DNA of 64,000 bases from an uncultured Flavobacteriales bacterium (GCA_946482515.1 CAMLRS010000001.1:62001-126000), one strand, 5' to 3'; positions 25,923-34,324 are shown, counted from the stretch's first letter. Numbers and translations are program-made. The notes: generated by a model not told the origin, from the letters alone.

Positions 25923-27896
25923 ATGAGAACGAAACAACTTTTGGGCATCCTGATCGTACTGGTTGGGTTTGTCCGGGAAGCTTCGGGGCAGATCAGTGAA
26001 GGTGGTACTCCTTATAGTTTTACCAACACATTACCAGCCCCGGCGACCCATAACATGAGCGTAACCATTACCGCTCCTGAATACGAGCTCTTAACCGATA
26101 CGCTCGACGGCGATACCATCATCACCTACGAAAATCCGATCATCGGACAGCTCTTCCCGACTGCCCTCGCTCCGTCAACACATGGAACGTGGACAACGCT
26201 GGCGAATGGTGACCGAATCTGGCGGTTAAAAATAAACTCGAACACCGGAGCCTATATGATGCTGGTCTTCAATGACTTTTTCCTGCCGGTCGGTACGACC
26301 TTGTTCGTCTATTCGGCAGACCAAAGTCAGGTTTTGGGAGCTTTCACCAGTGAAAACAACAATCCCGGAAACACGTTCACAACCACGCCGCTACGGGGAA
26401 ATTCCTTGATACTGGAATACTATGAGCCATCGTATGTTACGCAGGACGAACACCTGGGCATTCAATCCGTAGGACTTGTTACCAGTACGTACACCGATGC
26501 GCTCACCAAGGGATTTGGCGATTCGCAGAGCTGCATGATCAATGCCAAATGCTCGTCCTACGAAGGCTGGTGTAACGAGCGTCGTTCGGTAGCACTCGTT
26601 ATCATTATGAGAAGCGATAATATGATGGGCTTGTGTACCGGAACCCTGGTAACGAACGAGCGCCGTGATGGCAAGCCGACCTTTTTGACGGCATTTCATT
26701 GCCTGGATGAAAATGACAACAACAGCATCAGCTCGTCCGAACAAAGTCAGATCCAGGAATGGCTGTTTATCTTTAACTACCAGAGTGCCGACTGCAGCAA
26801 TCCGTCGACAGAGCCCACCCAGTCGTACTCCATATCTGGCGGAACCTACCTGGGCTCACATAAAACGACTGATTATGCGCTGATTCAGCTATTCAACAAG
26901 CCGCCGAAAAATTACAATTCCTTTTACGCAGGCTGGAGCAATGACGCGGATAACATGACCGAAACAGGTGTGGACATTCACCATCCTAAGGGAGATATCA
27001 AGAAAATCTCTGAATGGGAGAAGAAGACGTCACTCCTGCCGAATTACTGGCGTGTAAAATACACCGCGGGTAGCACGCAGCCGGGATCTTCTGGCTCTGC
27101 CCTCTTCAACAACTCCGGTTATATCGTCGGGCAGCTGAAAATGGGACAGGCTGAGTGTGATAATAACAAGTCGGATTATTTCGGCAAGTTTCACAAATCG
27201 TGGGAAAATCATGGACTGAGAGGCTTGCTGAATCCGAACGGATCTTCCTCCACTTATATTTCCACTATGAGCGGCGACGAGACCTGTAAAGAAAACTGGC
27301 TGTTTACAAGTGGTTCTGATTTGCATACCAGTGCCAATGTCACCTTTGCCAATATGGCCAGCCTCGGAACACGGCAATACGACGGTGTTTACAATGCCAA
27401 GAACACCATTGTGGCGCAAAGTGTCACCATCCAGGCGTCAACTACTGTTTCGTTTGAAGCGGGCAAGGAAGTCGTACTGGAACCGGGATTCTATGCGGTA
27501 GACGGCAGTAATTTCATTGCTAAAATCGGCAACTGCGAGAGAGGCTGTGGCAACGGTTTCAAAGCTACTTCAGCCGAAGAGCCGGAAGAAACCATGGTCA
27601 TTTTTGACGGACCAGCATCTGAGCCAAGCTGGACGGATCGCGAAGGAGCTTCCGGTTTTGATAACGAAGTTGTTGTTTATCCAAACCCGAACGACGGCCG
27701 TTTCAACATTGAAATCCCTTTCAGCGATCGCGAAGTGCTGGCGGTTCGAATTACCACTCAGGTCGGCGAAATGGTTTATGAGACCTATACGTTCGACGGT
27801 AAAGAAATCCAGCTTTCCAACGCAAGTGCAGGTATCTATTTCGTTTCGGTTGTCACACAGGACAAAACCTTTACGCAAAAGATCATCATCCGCTGA
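25923..27896 (+). CDS. Secreted trypsin-like (lysyl endopeptidase-like) protease with T9SS tail
   Basis: A 657-residue exported serine protease. It has a signal peptide (1-22) and a propeptide-like beta region (~25-195). The chymotrypsin-fold domain (~200-450) has His259 (LTAFHC), Asp317 (TTDYALIQL) and Ser390 (PGSSGSALF), plus paired cysteines as in bacterial lysyl endopeptidases (S1 family). A linker follows (~455-570), then a type-A T9SS tail (VVVYPNPNDGRFNIEI ... GIYFVSVVTQDKTFTQKIIIR). It is expected to be released or surface-bound and to digest external protein. Specificity for Lys is inference from overall similarity only. Confidence 0.85.
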   Translation: MRTKQLLGILIVLVGFVREASGQISEGGTPYSFTNTLPAPATHNMSVTITAPEYELLTDTLDGDTIITYENPIIGQLFPTALAPSTHGTWTTLANGDRIWRLKINSNTGAYMMLVFNDFFLPVGTTLFVYSADQSQVLGAFTSENNNPGNTFTTTPLRGNSLILEYYEPSYVTQDEHLGIQSVGLVTSTYTDALTKGFGDSQSCMINAKCSSYEGWCNERRSVALVIIMRSDNMMGLCTGTLVTNERRDGKPTFLTAFHCLDENDNNSISSSEQSQIQEWLFIFNYQSADCSNPSTEPTQSYSISGGTYLGSHKTTDYALIQLFNKPPKNYNSFYAGWSNDADNMTETGVDIHHPKGDIKKISEWEKKTSLLPNYWRVKYTAGSTQPGSSGSALFNNSGYIVGQLKMGQAECDNNKSDYFGKFHKSWENHGLRGLLNPNGSSSTYISTMSGDETCKENWLFTSGSDLHTSANVTFANMASLGTRQYDGVYNAKNTIVAQSVTIQASTTVSFEAGKEVVLEPGFYAVDGSNFIAKIGNCERGCGNGFKATSAEEPEETMVIFDGPASEPSWTDREGASGFDNEVVVYPNPNDGRFNIEIPFSDREVLAVRITTQVGEMVYETYTFDGKEIQLSNASAGIYFVSVVTQDKTFTQKIIIR

Positions 27897-27916
27897 TAAG
27901 CGAATGAATATTCATG

Positions 27917-27948
27917 CAACAGGCCGCCCGTAATTGGGCGGCCTGTTG
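27917..27948. terminator. Bidirectional terminator
   Basis: A perfect 13-bp stem CAACAGGCCGCCC / GGGCGGCCTGTTG with a 6-base loop between two convergent units. It is likely to stop both the protease (+) and the HTTM operon (-). Confidence 0.85.
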
Positions 27949-27983
27949 TGTTTGTGCCACTGCACTATCTGAAAATGATCCGG

Positions 27984-28823
27984 CTAAAACAGCAGATCGC
28001 GGATGTAATGATTGAGGTAGATCACCGAAGAATAGGTGGCTACAAAAGCGAAAAAGAAACCGTTCAACCCCATAAAAATGGCATTCAACAGGTGAAAGAA
28101 AATGCCGCAGCCAAGGAAAATGTAGACCACCATTGGCGGTGCGAATGGTACGACAATGAATGCCGTTTCGATCAGGATGATTTTCCAGCACAGGATTTTA
28201 CACAACACCGGGCGATGGCGAAGATAAGCCCCCAGCCACGGATGTCCGTAAATACGGGCGCTCATAATGCCCGACATCGCCGTTCCGTTGCGCCATTTTT
28301 TTCCCATGATTTTATAAATGCCTGAAATCACATACGACGCAACGGCCTGCCCTCCGATGAACAGAATACAACATTCCATCGCAAACGAGCCGGGCGTGGT
28401 CATGTAAAAGAAGGTAATGCCCAGCAACAGGATAAGGTTCATCTGGTGGGCGCCGTCGAGCCCAAAGAGCGCGCGCATGCTGATAAATAAATGGATCAGC
28501 AGCAACAACAGCACCAACGGTAACAGGATTTCCGGCTGCCGCGTACCGTTGAGCAATAAAACCAGGATGGCAAAAGCAATGAGCATTCGCAGGACGAACA
28601 GCAGTCGAAAAGACCTGTGCGACTGGAAACGGCCTATTACTTTCCAGACAGGGCCGTTCATCGTTCGCAGGTTCGCATATTTCAATACTTCCCAACTCAG
28701 CAGACCGTTCCAGGCAAACAGCTGATTGCGTACAAGATCTTCAAGGGAAGCGATTATCAGACCGGTGCACAACAGGAACAAGGCCGGTTCGATAACGGGT
28801 TGGGTAATGATCCAGTCTATCAT
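27984..28823 (-). CDS. HTTM / SdpB-like multi-pass membrane protein
   Basis: A 279-residue protein with about six to seven hydrophobic helices. Motifs of the HTTM domain (vitamin K-dependent carboxylase-like membrane fold, which includes SdpB) are visible: FGLDGAHQMNLILL (~125-137) and ISGIYKIMGKKWRNGTAMSG (~165-185), then IYGHPW. In Bacillus subtilis SdpB works with SdpA to mature the SdpC toxin; that role here is inference. It overlaps the upstream SdpA-like gene by 4 bases (ATGA type), so they are co-translated. It is shorter than typical HTTM proteins, and the catalytic Lys of true carboxylases cannot be located. Last gene of the cassette. Confidence 0.7.
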   Translation of the reverse strand: MIDWIITQPVIEPALFLLCTGLIIASLEDLVRNQLFAWNGLLSWEVLKYANLRTMNGPVWKVIGRFQSHRSFRLLFVLRMLIAFAILVLLLNGTRQPEILLPLVLLLLLIHLFISMRALFGLDGAHQMNLILLLGITFFYMTTPGSFAMECCILFIGGQAVASYVISGIYKIMGKKWRNGTAMSGIMSARIYGHPWLGAYLRHRPVLCKILCWKIILIETAFIVVPFAPPMVVYIFLGCGIFFHLLNAIFMGLNGFFFAFVATYSSVIYLNHYIRDLLF

Positions 28824-29329
28824 AAGGCATGTAATTCAGAAGTGAAAAGTGCATACGAAGGGTCCTGGTCGTAGTTTTCCATAATGAGAAACTGAACGCC
28901 ACAGGATGCTTCTGTTTTATAGGTGCTGAGGTGATTCAGGATGAGCAGGTACGGAATGCTCATTTTGAGTCGTGCCTGCTTTTCTTCGGAAGAAGCATCT
29001 TCCATGATCAGCGTCGCGATGAGGTCGAAAAGGGTTTTCTTCAAACGCCTGTTGGGATTCCAGATAAAAGTCCAGTGACTCCGGAATTGATCCAGCTCAA
29101 ACAATGCTTTCCATTCACCGATGGTTCCGTCCTCATACTGTAGTCGATACAACAGGTACAGGTTATTGACACCCGGTGTGGGTGCAAAAAAGTTCCATTT
29201 GGGCACGAGTCCGAAAAAATCAAAATTCCGCACAACCCAGTTTGTCCGATCGAAATGGTAACCGATCGTGATGATGAAGTATACCGCCAGCAATGACACG
29301 ATAATACTATCGATGATGATGTGATACAT
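28820..29329 (-). CDS. SdpA-like single-span membrane protein
   Basis: A 169-residue protein with one N-terminal membrane helix (~4-24, SIIVSLLAVYFIITIGY). A periplasmic-side domain follows, beginning with the signature VPKWNFFAPTPGVNNLYLLYR (~42-62). The W-x-FF-x-P-x-P pattern right after the helix is typical of SdpA and other small partners of HTTM proteins. The rest is polar, ending CGVQFLIMENY. It starts 70 bases after the precursor-like gene stop and overlaps the HTTM gene. The expected job, by analogy, is maturation or export of the upstream gene product together with the HTTM protein. Family assignment rests on motif and context. Confidence 0.6.
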   Translation of the reverse strand: MYHIIIDSIIVSLLAVYFIITIGYHFDRTNWVVRNFDFFGLVPKWNFFAPTPGVNNLYLLYRLQYEDGTIGEWKALFELDQFRSHWTFIWNPNRRLKKTLFDLIATLIMEDASSEEKQARLKMSIPYLLILNHLSTYKTEASCGVQFLIMENYDQDPSYALFTSELHAL

Positions 29330-29399
29330 AGTGAACGTGGATTAATATGAATGAACAGTGGACGTATCCGGAATCCCACAGGCGTTGAACCGATCGGGA

Positions 29400-30227
29400 T
29401 TACATACCGAAGGACTCAAACACCGTGCGGCGCTGATTCAACAGCTCTGCGGCACTGGTGATTTTTCCGAGCTTGCGGATCGTTGTTGCCGGAAGCGAAA
29501 CTTCAGCCAGCTTGTCGTGGAACGTGTTGCAGTTCCCGGCATGGGTAGCCAGCACGAAAACGATGATCAGTACCAGACACGCACCCGGTGATGCGGCTGA
29601 CGCACCGATGTTGATCCCAAGCTGTGTTTCCGGAACGGCTTCGAGGGCTTCGATCTCAATTCTGCTCAGCTCCGGCTTCGTTTTCACGAGCAGGAATTCC
29701 ACATCACCGCGCTCGTAAGGCTTGGCATGTTCGATGAGCTTGAAATCTTCGTCTTTCAGCTTACCACCGTTCCAGGCCATCAGCATCGAACCGTAAGGCA
29801 GATCTCCGACCAGGGCTACATTAGCGAGCAGGTTTTTGGTTCCGTAATTCAGGTCGTAGTAAGCCGGCGAATCGATCAGCTTGTCAACAACCGTTTCTAC
29901 AGAAACGACCTTGCGACGTGCCACTTCCTTGTCTACTTCGGCGCTCAAACGCTTCAGTGTTTTCACATCACCGGTGGCATAAGCCTGTTCGAGCTTGCCC
30001 AGCATATCGTCGCCTTTTTTGGCGGCTAGCAGCATAACGGAGCCTTTGACCGGTTTCAGCGAGTAATGTTCCCTTTCATCCGGAACGTCGCTGGTGATAA
30101 TTCGTACCGAAGCCGTTTTCGGTAATCGCTTGTGCTTGTCGGCATTGATCCGACGCACATGAACATGATAATCAGCTTTACTGAACTGATCATAAATGCT
30201 CTTTCTCAAACTGTCGAGATTTTTCAT
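29400..30227 (-). CDS. Precursor-like protein with Cys-flanked hydrophobic segment
   Basis: A 275-residue protein of no family I recognise. ATG 30225-30227 is chosen because a conserved leader (shared with the gene at 34166) ends exactly there. There is no signal peptide. Residues 1-200 are charged and soluble-looking. Residues ~209-230 are a single hydrophobic stretch, with Cys217 and Cys233 bracketing LVLIIVFVLATHAGN, preceded by a small-residue run NIGASAASPGA. A polar 42-residue tail ends the protein. A long leader, a hydrophobic core with two cysteines and downstream SdpA/SdpB-like genes resemble an SdpC-type toxin precursor. Unlike SdpC it lacks an N-terminal signal peptide and the cysteine spacing differs. 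A plain membrane protein is the alternative. Confidence 0.6.
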   Translation of the reverse strand: MKNLDSLRKSIYDQFSKADYHVHVRRINADKHKRLPKTASVRIITSDVPDEREHYSLKPVKGSVMLLAAKKGDDMLGKLEQAYATGDVKTLKRLSAEVDKEVARRKVVSVETVVDKLIDSPAYYDLNYGTKNLLANVALVGDLPYGSMLMAWNGGKLKDEDFKLIEHAKPYERGDVEFLLVKTKPELSRIEIEALEAVPETQLGINIGASAASPGACLVLIIVFVLATHAGNCNTFHDKLAEVSLPATTIRKLGKITSAAELLNQRRTVFESFGM

Positions 30228-30370
30228 TTGTGAATAGTTTAAAATTAGACTACTAAAGTAGTGTGGAATTAAACAGCTCACAAGCGTACAAACCCGGAAA
30301 AAATGACCGTATTTATACGCTTTAACATACTTATTACTGGATAGTTAGACTATTTTATACAGTCGCTTTT
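30228..30370 (-). promoter_or_regulatory. Operator/promoter/leader L1, shared with L2 at 34167
   Basis: Read on the minus strand: CGTATAAATACG (30309-30320), a degenerate second site (30285-30296) exactly 24 bases on, -33 TTG (30281-30283), 20 bases, -7-like TACTTTAG (30253-30260), then a leader ending TTTTAAACTATTCACAA before the ATG. CGTA-N4-TACG is an inverted repeat. The same arrangement at the same spacing precedes the 697-residue gene. Confidence 0.7.
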
Positions 30371-30451
30371 GTTAATCTGGAAAAATCGGGGCTGTTTGAG
30401 AGAACTACTAGTTAGCTTTTTGATGGAGGATTTGAAGATATTGGTTTAGTT

Positions 30452-31228
30452 TTATGGTAAATCCAATCTGTAAAGATCTAACCATTTTAAAAGCAAAGCT
30501 ATATTGTCACTATCCAAATTTGTAGCACTTCCTCCAAACGTGTGTACGCCTACTATGATCTTCTTCCCATTTTGATTAACCCAAATTGGAGAACCACTAT
30601 TGCCTGTATATGTATCTAATTGATGGCTAAAAGACTTACCATGAACACCTCTGCAAATATCGTATTGTGATGTTAAGAAGTCTCCGGCGAAGCCGTACTC
30701 TTTATCTGCTGGATATCCGGACACGTTCAAAGTATCCCCAACATTTAATGAGTAGGTTGAATCAAGGACAAAACATAATGGAATTACATCAGATTCTATC
30801 TTCAATGAATCCGGCAATACGATTACACCGAAATCATATTTAATTCTTTTGTTCTTCTTTTGCGAGAAAGAATATTTGGGATGTGTTTTTATTGATTGGT
30901 TGCAATTGGATTCACCAGATATATTTATGCTTCCAAAAGGAGTTATATCATAATATTTTCCTGGAATTATTGTGATATGATTTACTCGACTCAACCGTGG
31001 AGAATAAATGTTATGCGCAGCAGTGAGTATGATATTGGGGGCGATAATGAATCCTGTAGATAAAAACCAATCATCATTTCCAAATAAGCGATCTCTCGAG
31101 ATATGAAGGAAACAAATATTATTATAGGGGCAAATCGTCGTCTCTTCGATCGTATCCAATTTCGACGGAAGCTGCCCAAAAGAAGGTGTTGTTATGACAA
31201 CAAGTAATAAACTAAAAATCTTTTTCAT
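30452..31228 (-). CDS. Secreted V8-like (glutamyl endopeptidase-like) serine protease
   Basis: A 258-residue protease with a signal peptide (1-18, SFG). The chymotrypsin-fold triad is His72 (LTAAHN), Asp132 (YDFGVIVL) and Ser211 (TYTGNSGSPIW). The phrase HQLDTYTGNSGSP and the GYPADK motif are typical of S1B V8-like Glu-specific enzymes. There is no T9SS tail, so it may remain periplasmic or be exported otherwise. The gene is visibly AT-richer, with different codon choice from its neighbours, which suggests later acquisition. It lies between two operons that share a promoter and could process their products, but that is speculation. Confidence 0.82.
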   Translation of the reverse strand: MKKIFSLLLVVITTPSFGQLPSKLDTIEETTICPYNNICFLHISRDRLFGNDDWFLSTGFIIAPNIILTAAHNIYSPRLSRVNHITIIPGKYYDITPFGSINISGESNCNQSIKTHPKYSFSQKKNKRIKYDFGVIVLPDSLKIESDVIPLCFVLDSTYSLNVGDTLNVSGYPADKEYGFAGDFLTSQYDICRGVHGKSFSHQLDTYTGNSGSPIWVNQNGKKIIVGVHTFGGSATNLDSDNIALLLKWLDLYRLDLP

Positions 31229-31438
31229 AGTATCAAATGATTGGTTATTAGCTTCAAATCCAAACTACTGATCAGATAAACCACCGTGTTAATACGGTAT
31301 TTTGAACGTAGATGAAGCAAAACTATAACTATCTAACTAGTAATTAATGACCGGAAACGGGGATTTCGAGATCACTGAATACAGTGATGGAGCAATGCTT
31401 CGACACCGATTGTGACAGTGTGAGTGTGAAGAGCAAAA

Positions 31439-31467
31439 GAAAGAGTCCACCGCGGCGGACTCTTTCT
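31439..31467 (-). terminator. Terminator of the 697/DUF1360/74-residue operon
   Basis: Perfect 10-bp stem GAAAGAGTCC / GGACTCTTTC with loop ACCGCGGC, 29 bases past the last stop and T-rich on the minus strand. The loop region includes a GTCC-ACCGCGGC-GGAC palindrome related to TCCGCCGCGGCGGA at 744. Confidence 0.75.
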
Positions 31468-31495
31468 TTTGCTTTCCAGGGCATTTATTTTCTAC

Positions 31496-31720
31496 CTAAG
31501 CGTATTGAATGACCAGCTCCGGCCGGTGTTCCATATCGGGCAGGTCGCGCTTGTCGACCCAATTCACGTCGCCGACGTTCCGGAAGACGTACATCCGTCC
31601 GGTATACATTCCGCTAAGTGTAAGCGGTTGTTGGGCAACCAGTTTGACCTGTACAGAGCCTGTCATTCCGCTTGTATTTCCACCCGAATAGGCCGTTCGT
31701 TGCTGATTACAATTGCACAT
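31496..31720 (-). CDS. 74-residue protein with N-terminal CNC motif
   Basis: A small protein beginning MCNCNQQRTAYSGGNTSG and ending with a compact beta-like part: SGMYTGRMYVFRNVGDVNWVDKRDLPDM. There is no signal peptide or membrane helix. The pattern 'TGR.Y.F ... VD.RD..' resembles small accessory proteins found near phage structural genes, though no phage genes are here. Its ATG is 2 bases after the DUF1360 stop, so it is tightly coupled. Function unknown. The gene is supported by its operon position, a downstream terminator and a plausible composition. Confidence 0.65.
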   Translation of the reverse strand: MCNCNQQRTAYSGGNTSGMTGSVQVKLVAQQPLTLSGMYTGRMYVFRNVGDVNWVDKRDLPDMEHRPELVIQYA

Positions 31721-31722
31721 GA

Positions 31723-32010
31723 TTATTGAAAGTGTTTGTTAGTGATTTTCTCCAACAGGATGGATGCACCCGAATAAAACAGGCACAAGAGGATCAATTC
31801 CTTTACATCTGTGGTTACCAGGAATGCTGCGGCCAGACCGATCCAGACGCTCAGGCAATAGAAGCAGTCCATCAGCTTACCGAAAAACGATTGACCGGCC
31901 AGTTTCCTGACTTTGATCACCACGTCGAACGGTCCGTCTTCCATGCTGATCAGGTGCGTAACACGCCAGACAACGATCAGCAGCACAAGGTATTTTTCAA
32001 AAGCATCCAT
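31723..32010 (-). CDS. DUF1360 family small membrane protein
   Basis: A 95-residue protein with the DUF1360 signature: WRVTHLISMEDGPFDVVIKVRK, then CFYCLSVWIG and a final hydrophobic helix with SGASILLEKI. There are two to three short hydrophobic helices (~6-18, 50-65, 70-85). The start MDAFEKY is chosen over a longer in-frame start that overlaps poorly conserved bases. Bacillus relatives (YjcA-like) are spore-associated, and others occur in phages. The biochemical function is unknown. It lies 62 bases after the 697-residue gene and 2 bases before the 74-residue gene. Confidence 0.72.
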   Translation of the reverse strand: MDAFEKYLVLLIVVWRVTHLISMEDGPFDVVIKVRKLAGQSFFGKLMDCFYCLSVWIGLAAAFLVTTDVKELILLCLFYSGASILLEKITNKHFQ

Positions 32011-32072
32011 AGGATAAAGAAACGAAAGTTGCAGGAAAAATCCCTGCAACTTTCAGTCTGTTATGGCTTAAT

Positions 32073-34166
32073 TTATTTATCTCGCAGACAGATATTGTAG
32101 GACCATGGTGCATGGTGACCAACGCTCTGACTATTGACAATGGTCTTATCCCAGGCATTGAGTACAACCGCTCCGCACGGATGCGAGCTGGCTGTTGTCG
32201 GAATACTGAACGTCGATGAGATATTCGTCGTGCCCGACTGACCGCCACCCCAGGTAGATGCCAACGACCAATGACTGATGTGGAGATCGCTGACGCTGAA
32301 GCTGCCGGTAATCGTGTCGCCCTTCTTGAAGTTCGTACAATCGCCGCCGTCGTTCACTGTGAGCGAGATAGTCGGTGCAATATTGTCCATCTGGATCGTT
32401 TTGCCGAATACGCCCGGAACGGTATCGACTTCGAGCTCGATGAGCAGCTTGTCGTTTGTTCCCGGTGTGAAGCGCGACAGCACATTCAGTGTATTCTTAT
32501 CCGGATCGAGGAAGTGGTAGTAACCATCCGGATCGATCGCCTGCGTCGTGAACTGAACCCATGGCGCATGCGGCAGGTAGCCCACTACGACAAAGGAATC
32601 GGTTGCATAATGCGTTGCCATCGTATTCAGGTTGGTGATGCGCACACGGTAGCGGTAACCCGGGAAGGTCGGACCGTTCAGCACGATCGTTCCACCGAAT
32701 GGAGCGCCTGTTGGCACCGGATGACCGTTCATGGCAAAGAAAGAACCAGATGTCGTAAGACCCGAACTGTCGTCTACGTGCGATACGTCGATACCACCGA
32801 TGATGTTGAACAGCGGAATGACTTCTCCCGGTTGGATCACAAAGCCCGGCTTGATCTGGATGTGTGCATCCACGCGGTTTCCGTAGAATTCCAGCTTGTC
32901 GGGATTGGTTGTCGAAGGCGGAACATTCCATGAAAGCACACCACGTACACGAACGATATTCGGCTGTGTACACAGTTTGCGGTAATGCGTTGCATTCAGC
33001 GGCAGGGAAACGCTGTAGCAAAGACTGTCGCCTTTCATTTGAATGTCGTGTACGTTCAGCTCAACGGTGTTGAGGTACTGCCACTGGCACTGATCTTCCC
33101 AGTCGATCCAGAACGAGATGTATTCCTTGCTTCCCGGATCGCACAAATCACCGCTATAGCCCAGGTTCTTTTTCAGACGAATGGTAGCTACCAGGCTTTC
33201 GGTGTTGTAGTCGAGACCAATGCATTCCAGCTCTTCGTAATCTACGTTCGCTTTGGATGTATCGATCGGGAAGGGAATACTGAACTTATCAATCAGGTCG
33301 CTGACATTGATCTTGGCGATGTTCAGGGTTTCTTTTTGCAGCATCGTGATCTCAGACGATGGGTATTTCACCATTTTCTGCACCGTTTTATAGGCAAAAC
33401 GACTGGCCGGCACTTTCAGCTTCTCGGATTTCTTGATGAAATCAGCCAACAGTTCGTGTTTTGGCTGCGGTTTCAGCTGGTTGATGTCGATATTTCCAAT
33501 TTCGAGAACCTGCTGCGTTGTCAGGTGCGGGAAGTCTGTTGCCAATTGCAGGTAATCAGCGATATCGATGTTTTCGATCGGCCACGGAATGGTGAACTTG
33601 ATCGGTTTGAGCTGTACATCTCCGTCGAGAACACTTCCCCAAACCGGCTGCCAGTTTGGTGCATCGGCCGGTGGTTCGTTCTCCCACGAGAGAATCGCGC
33701 GCAGGGTCGGTAAAACCGGGTTGGCGCAGAAGGAAATACGCTGCGTTTTTTTCTTCAGGGTCGCAACGTATTTCAGCGGGAAAATGGATTTCCCCTGGCA
33801 ATCTTTTTCTTCAGGAATGTCGTGTACGTTGACCGCAACACTACCCTGATCGATGAAGCCTGCTCCATCGTGAAAATCGAGGTAGAAACGCACGTATTCG
33901 AACGAACCTGATGCACACAATGTGCCGGAATAACCTGATGGTTTGTTGATGGAAAAAGTCGCTTCCATTTCCGTCGTGTCGGGATTGTAACCCACGCAGG
34001 TAAGCTGCTCGTAAGTCGGATTGGAAATGATCTTCAGGTTCGCCTTCAGTTTACTGCCCGGAATGTTCCCGAAATAGTTCGGGTTTTTGGCCAGCATGAA
34101 GTGAAAATGTGTCCGCTCTTGGGGAATGGCGGCCACAACGTTTTTCAAACGCTCTGGTTTTTTCAT
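32073..34166 (-). CDS. 697-residue protein with duplicated domain, function unknown
   Basis: No signal peptide; starts MKKPERLKNVVAAIPQERTH, with ATG 34164-34166 set by the shared leader. Two homologous units lie at ~52-188 and ~309-441. Each runs YE.L.C.GY/LD, then GYSG.LC..GS.EY..F..D, V.L/VNVHDI, C..P...R.R..LSW, then a P-rich turn and Q.KP. Between them is a helical, Lys-rich linker (~190-300). The C-terminal ~250 residues are beta-rich (NGHPVPTG, FPGYRYRVRITNL, IAPTISLTVNDGGDC). Conserved Cys and Trp positions suggest a structured repeat. It is the lead gene of an operon with DUF1360 and the 74-residue protein, and is driven by promoter L2. Confidence 0.7.
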   Translation of the reverse strand: MKKPERLKNVVAAIPQERTHFHFMLAKNPNYFGNIPGSKLKANLKIISNPTYEQLTCVGYNPDTTEMEATFSINKPSGYSGTLCASGSFEYVRFYLDFHDGAGFIDQGSVAVNVHDIPEEKDCQGKSIFPLKYVATLKKKTQRISFCANPVLPTLRAILSWENEPPADAPNWQPVWGSVLDGDVQLKPIKFTIPWPIENIDIADYLQLATDFPHLTTQQVLEIGNIDINQLKPQPKHELLADFIKKSEKLKVPASRFAYKTVQKMVKYPSSEITMLQKETLNIAKINVSDLIDKFSIPFPIDTSKANVDYEELECIGLDYNTESLVATIRLKKNLGYSGDLCDPGSKEYISFWIDWEDQCQWQYLNTVELNVHDIQMKGDSLCYSVSLPLNATHYRKLCTQPNIVRVRGVLSWNVPPSTTNPDKLEFYGNRVDAHIQIKPGFVIQPGEVIPLFNIIGGIDVSHVDDSSGLTTSGSFFAMNGHPVPTGAPFGGTIVLNGPTFPGYRYRVRITNLNTMATHYATDSFVVVGYLPHAPWVQFTTQAIDPDGYYHFLDPDKNTLNVLSRFTPGTNDKLLIELEVDTVPGVFGKTIQMDNIAPTISLTVNDGGDCTNFKKGDTITGSFSVSDLHISHWSLASTWGGGQSGTTNISSTFSIPTTASSHPCGAVVLNAWDKTIVNSQSVGHHAPWSYNICLRDK

Positions 34167-34275
34167 TGTGAATAGTTTAAAAGTTAGACCGCTAAAGTAC
34201 ACCAGAAATTAACAAGCGGCAAGCGTAGAAATACGGAATTTTCTGTGCGTATAAATACGTTTAACTAACTGAAAT
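34167..34275 (-). promoter_or_regulatory. Operator/promoter/leader L2, shared with L1 at 30228
   Basis: On the minus strand: CGTATTTATACG (34248-34259), a second perfect CGTA-N4-TACG site (34224-34235) exactly 24 bases on, -33 TTG (34220-34222), 20 bases, -7-like TACTTTAG (34192-34199), then a leader ending TTTTAAACTATTCACA before the ATG. Block order and spacing match L1. Confidence 0.72.
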
Positions 34276-34324
34276 CAGCGTATTTACACAGTGTTATGAG
34301 TACGTTATTTGTAATTTAAGATCT

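Noticed and set aside
27984..28823. Vitamin K-dependent gamma-carboxylase
   Set aside because: The protein shares only the membrane core of that superfamily, is too short, and lacks the large lumenal domain.
30452..31228. HtrA/DegP-type protease
   Set aside because: There is no PDZ domain, and the DTYTGNSGSP context fits V8-like enzymes instead.
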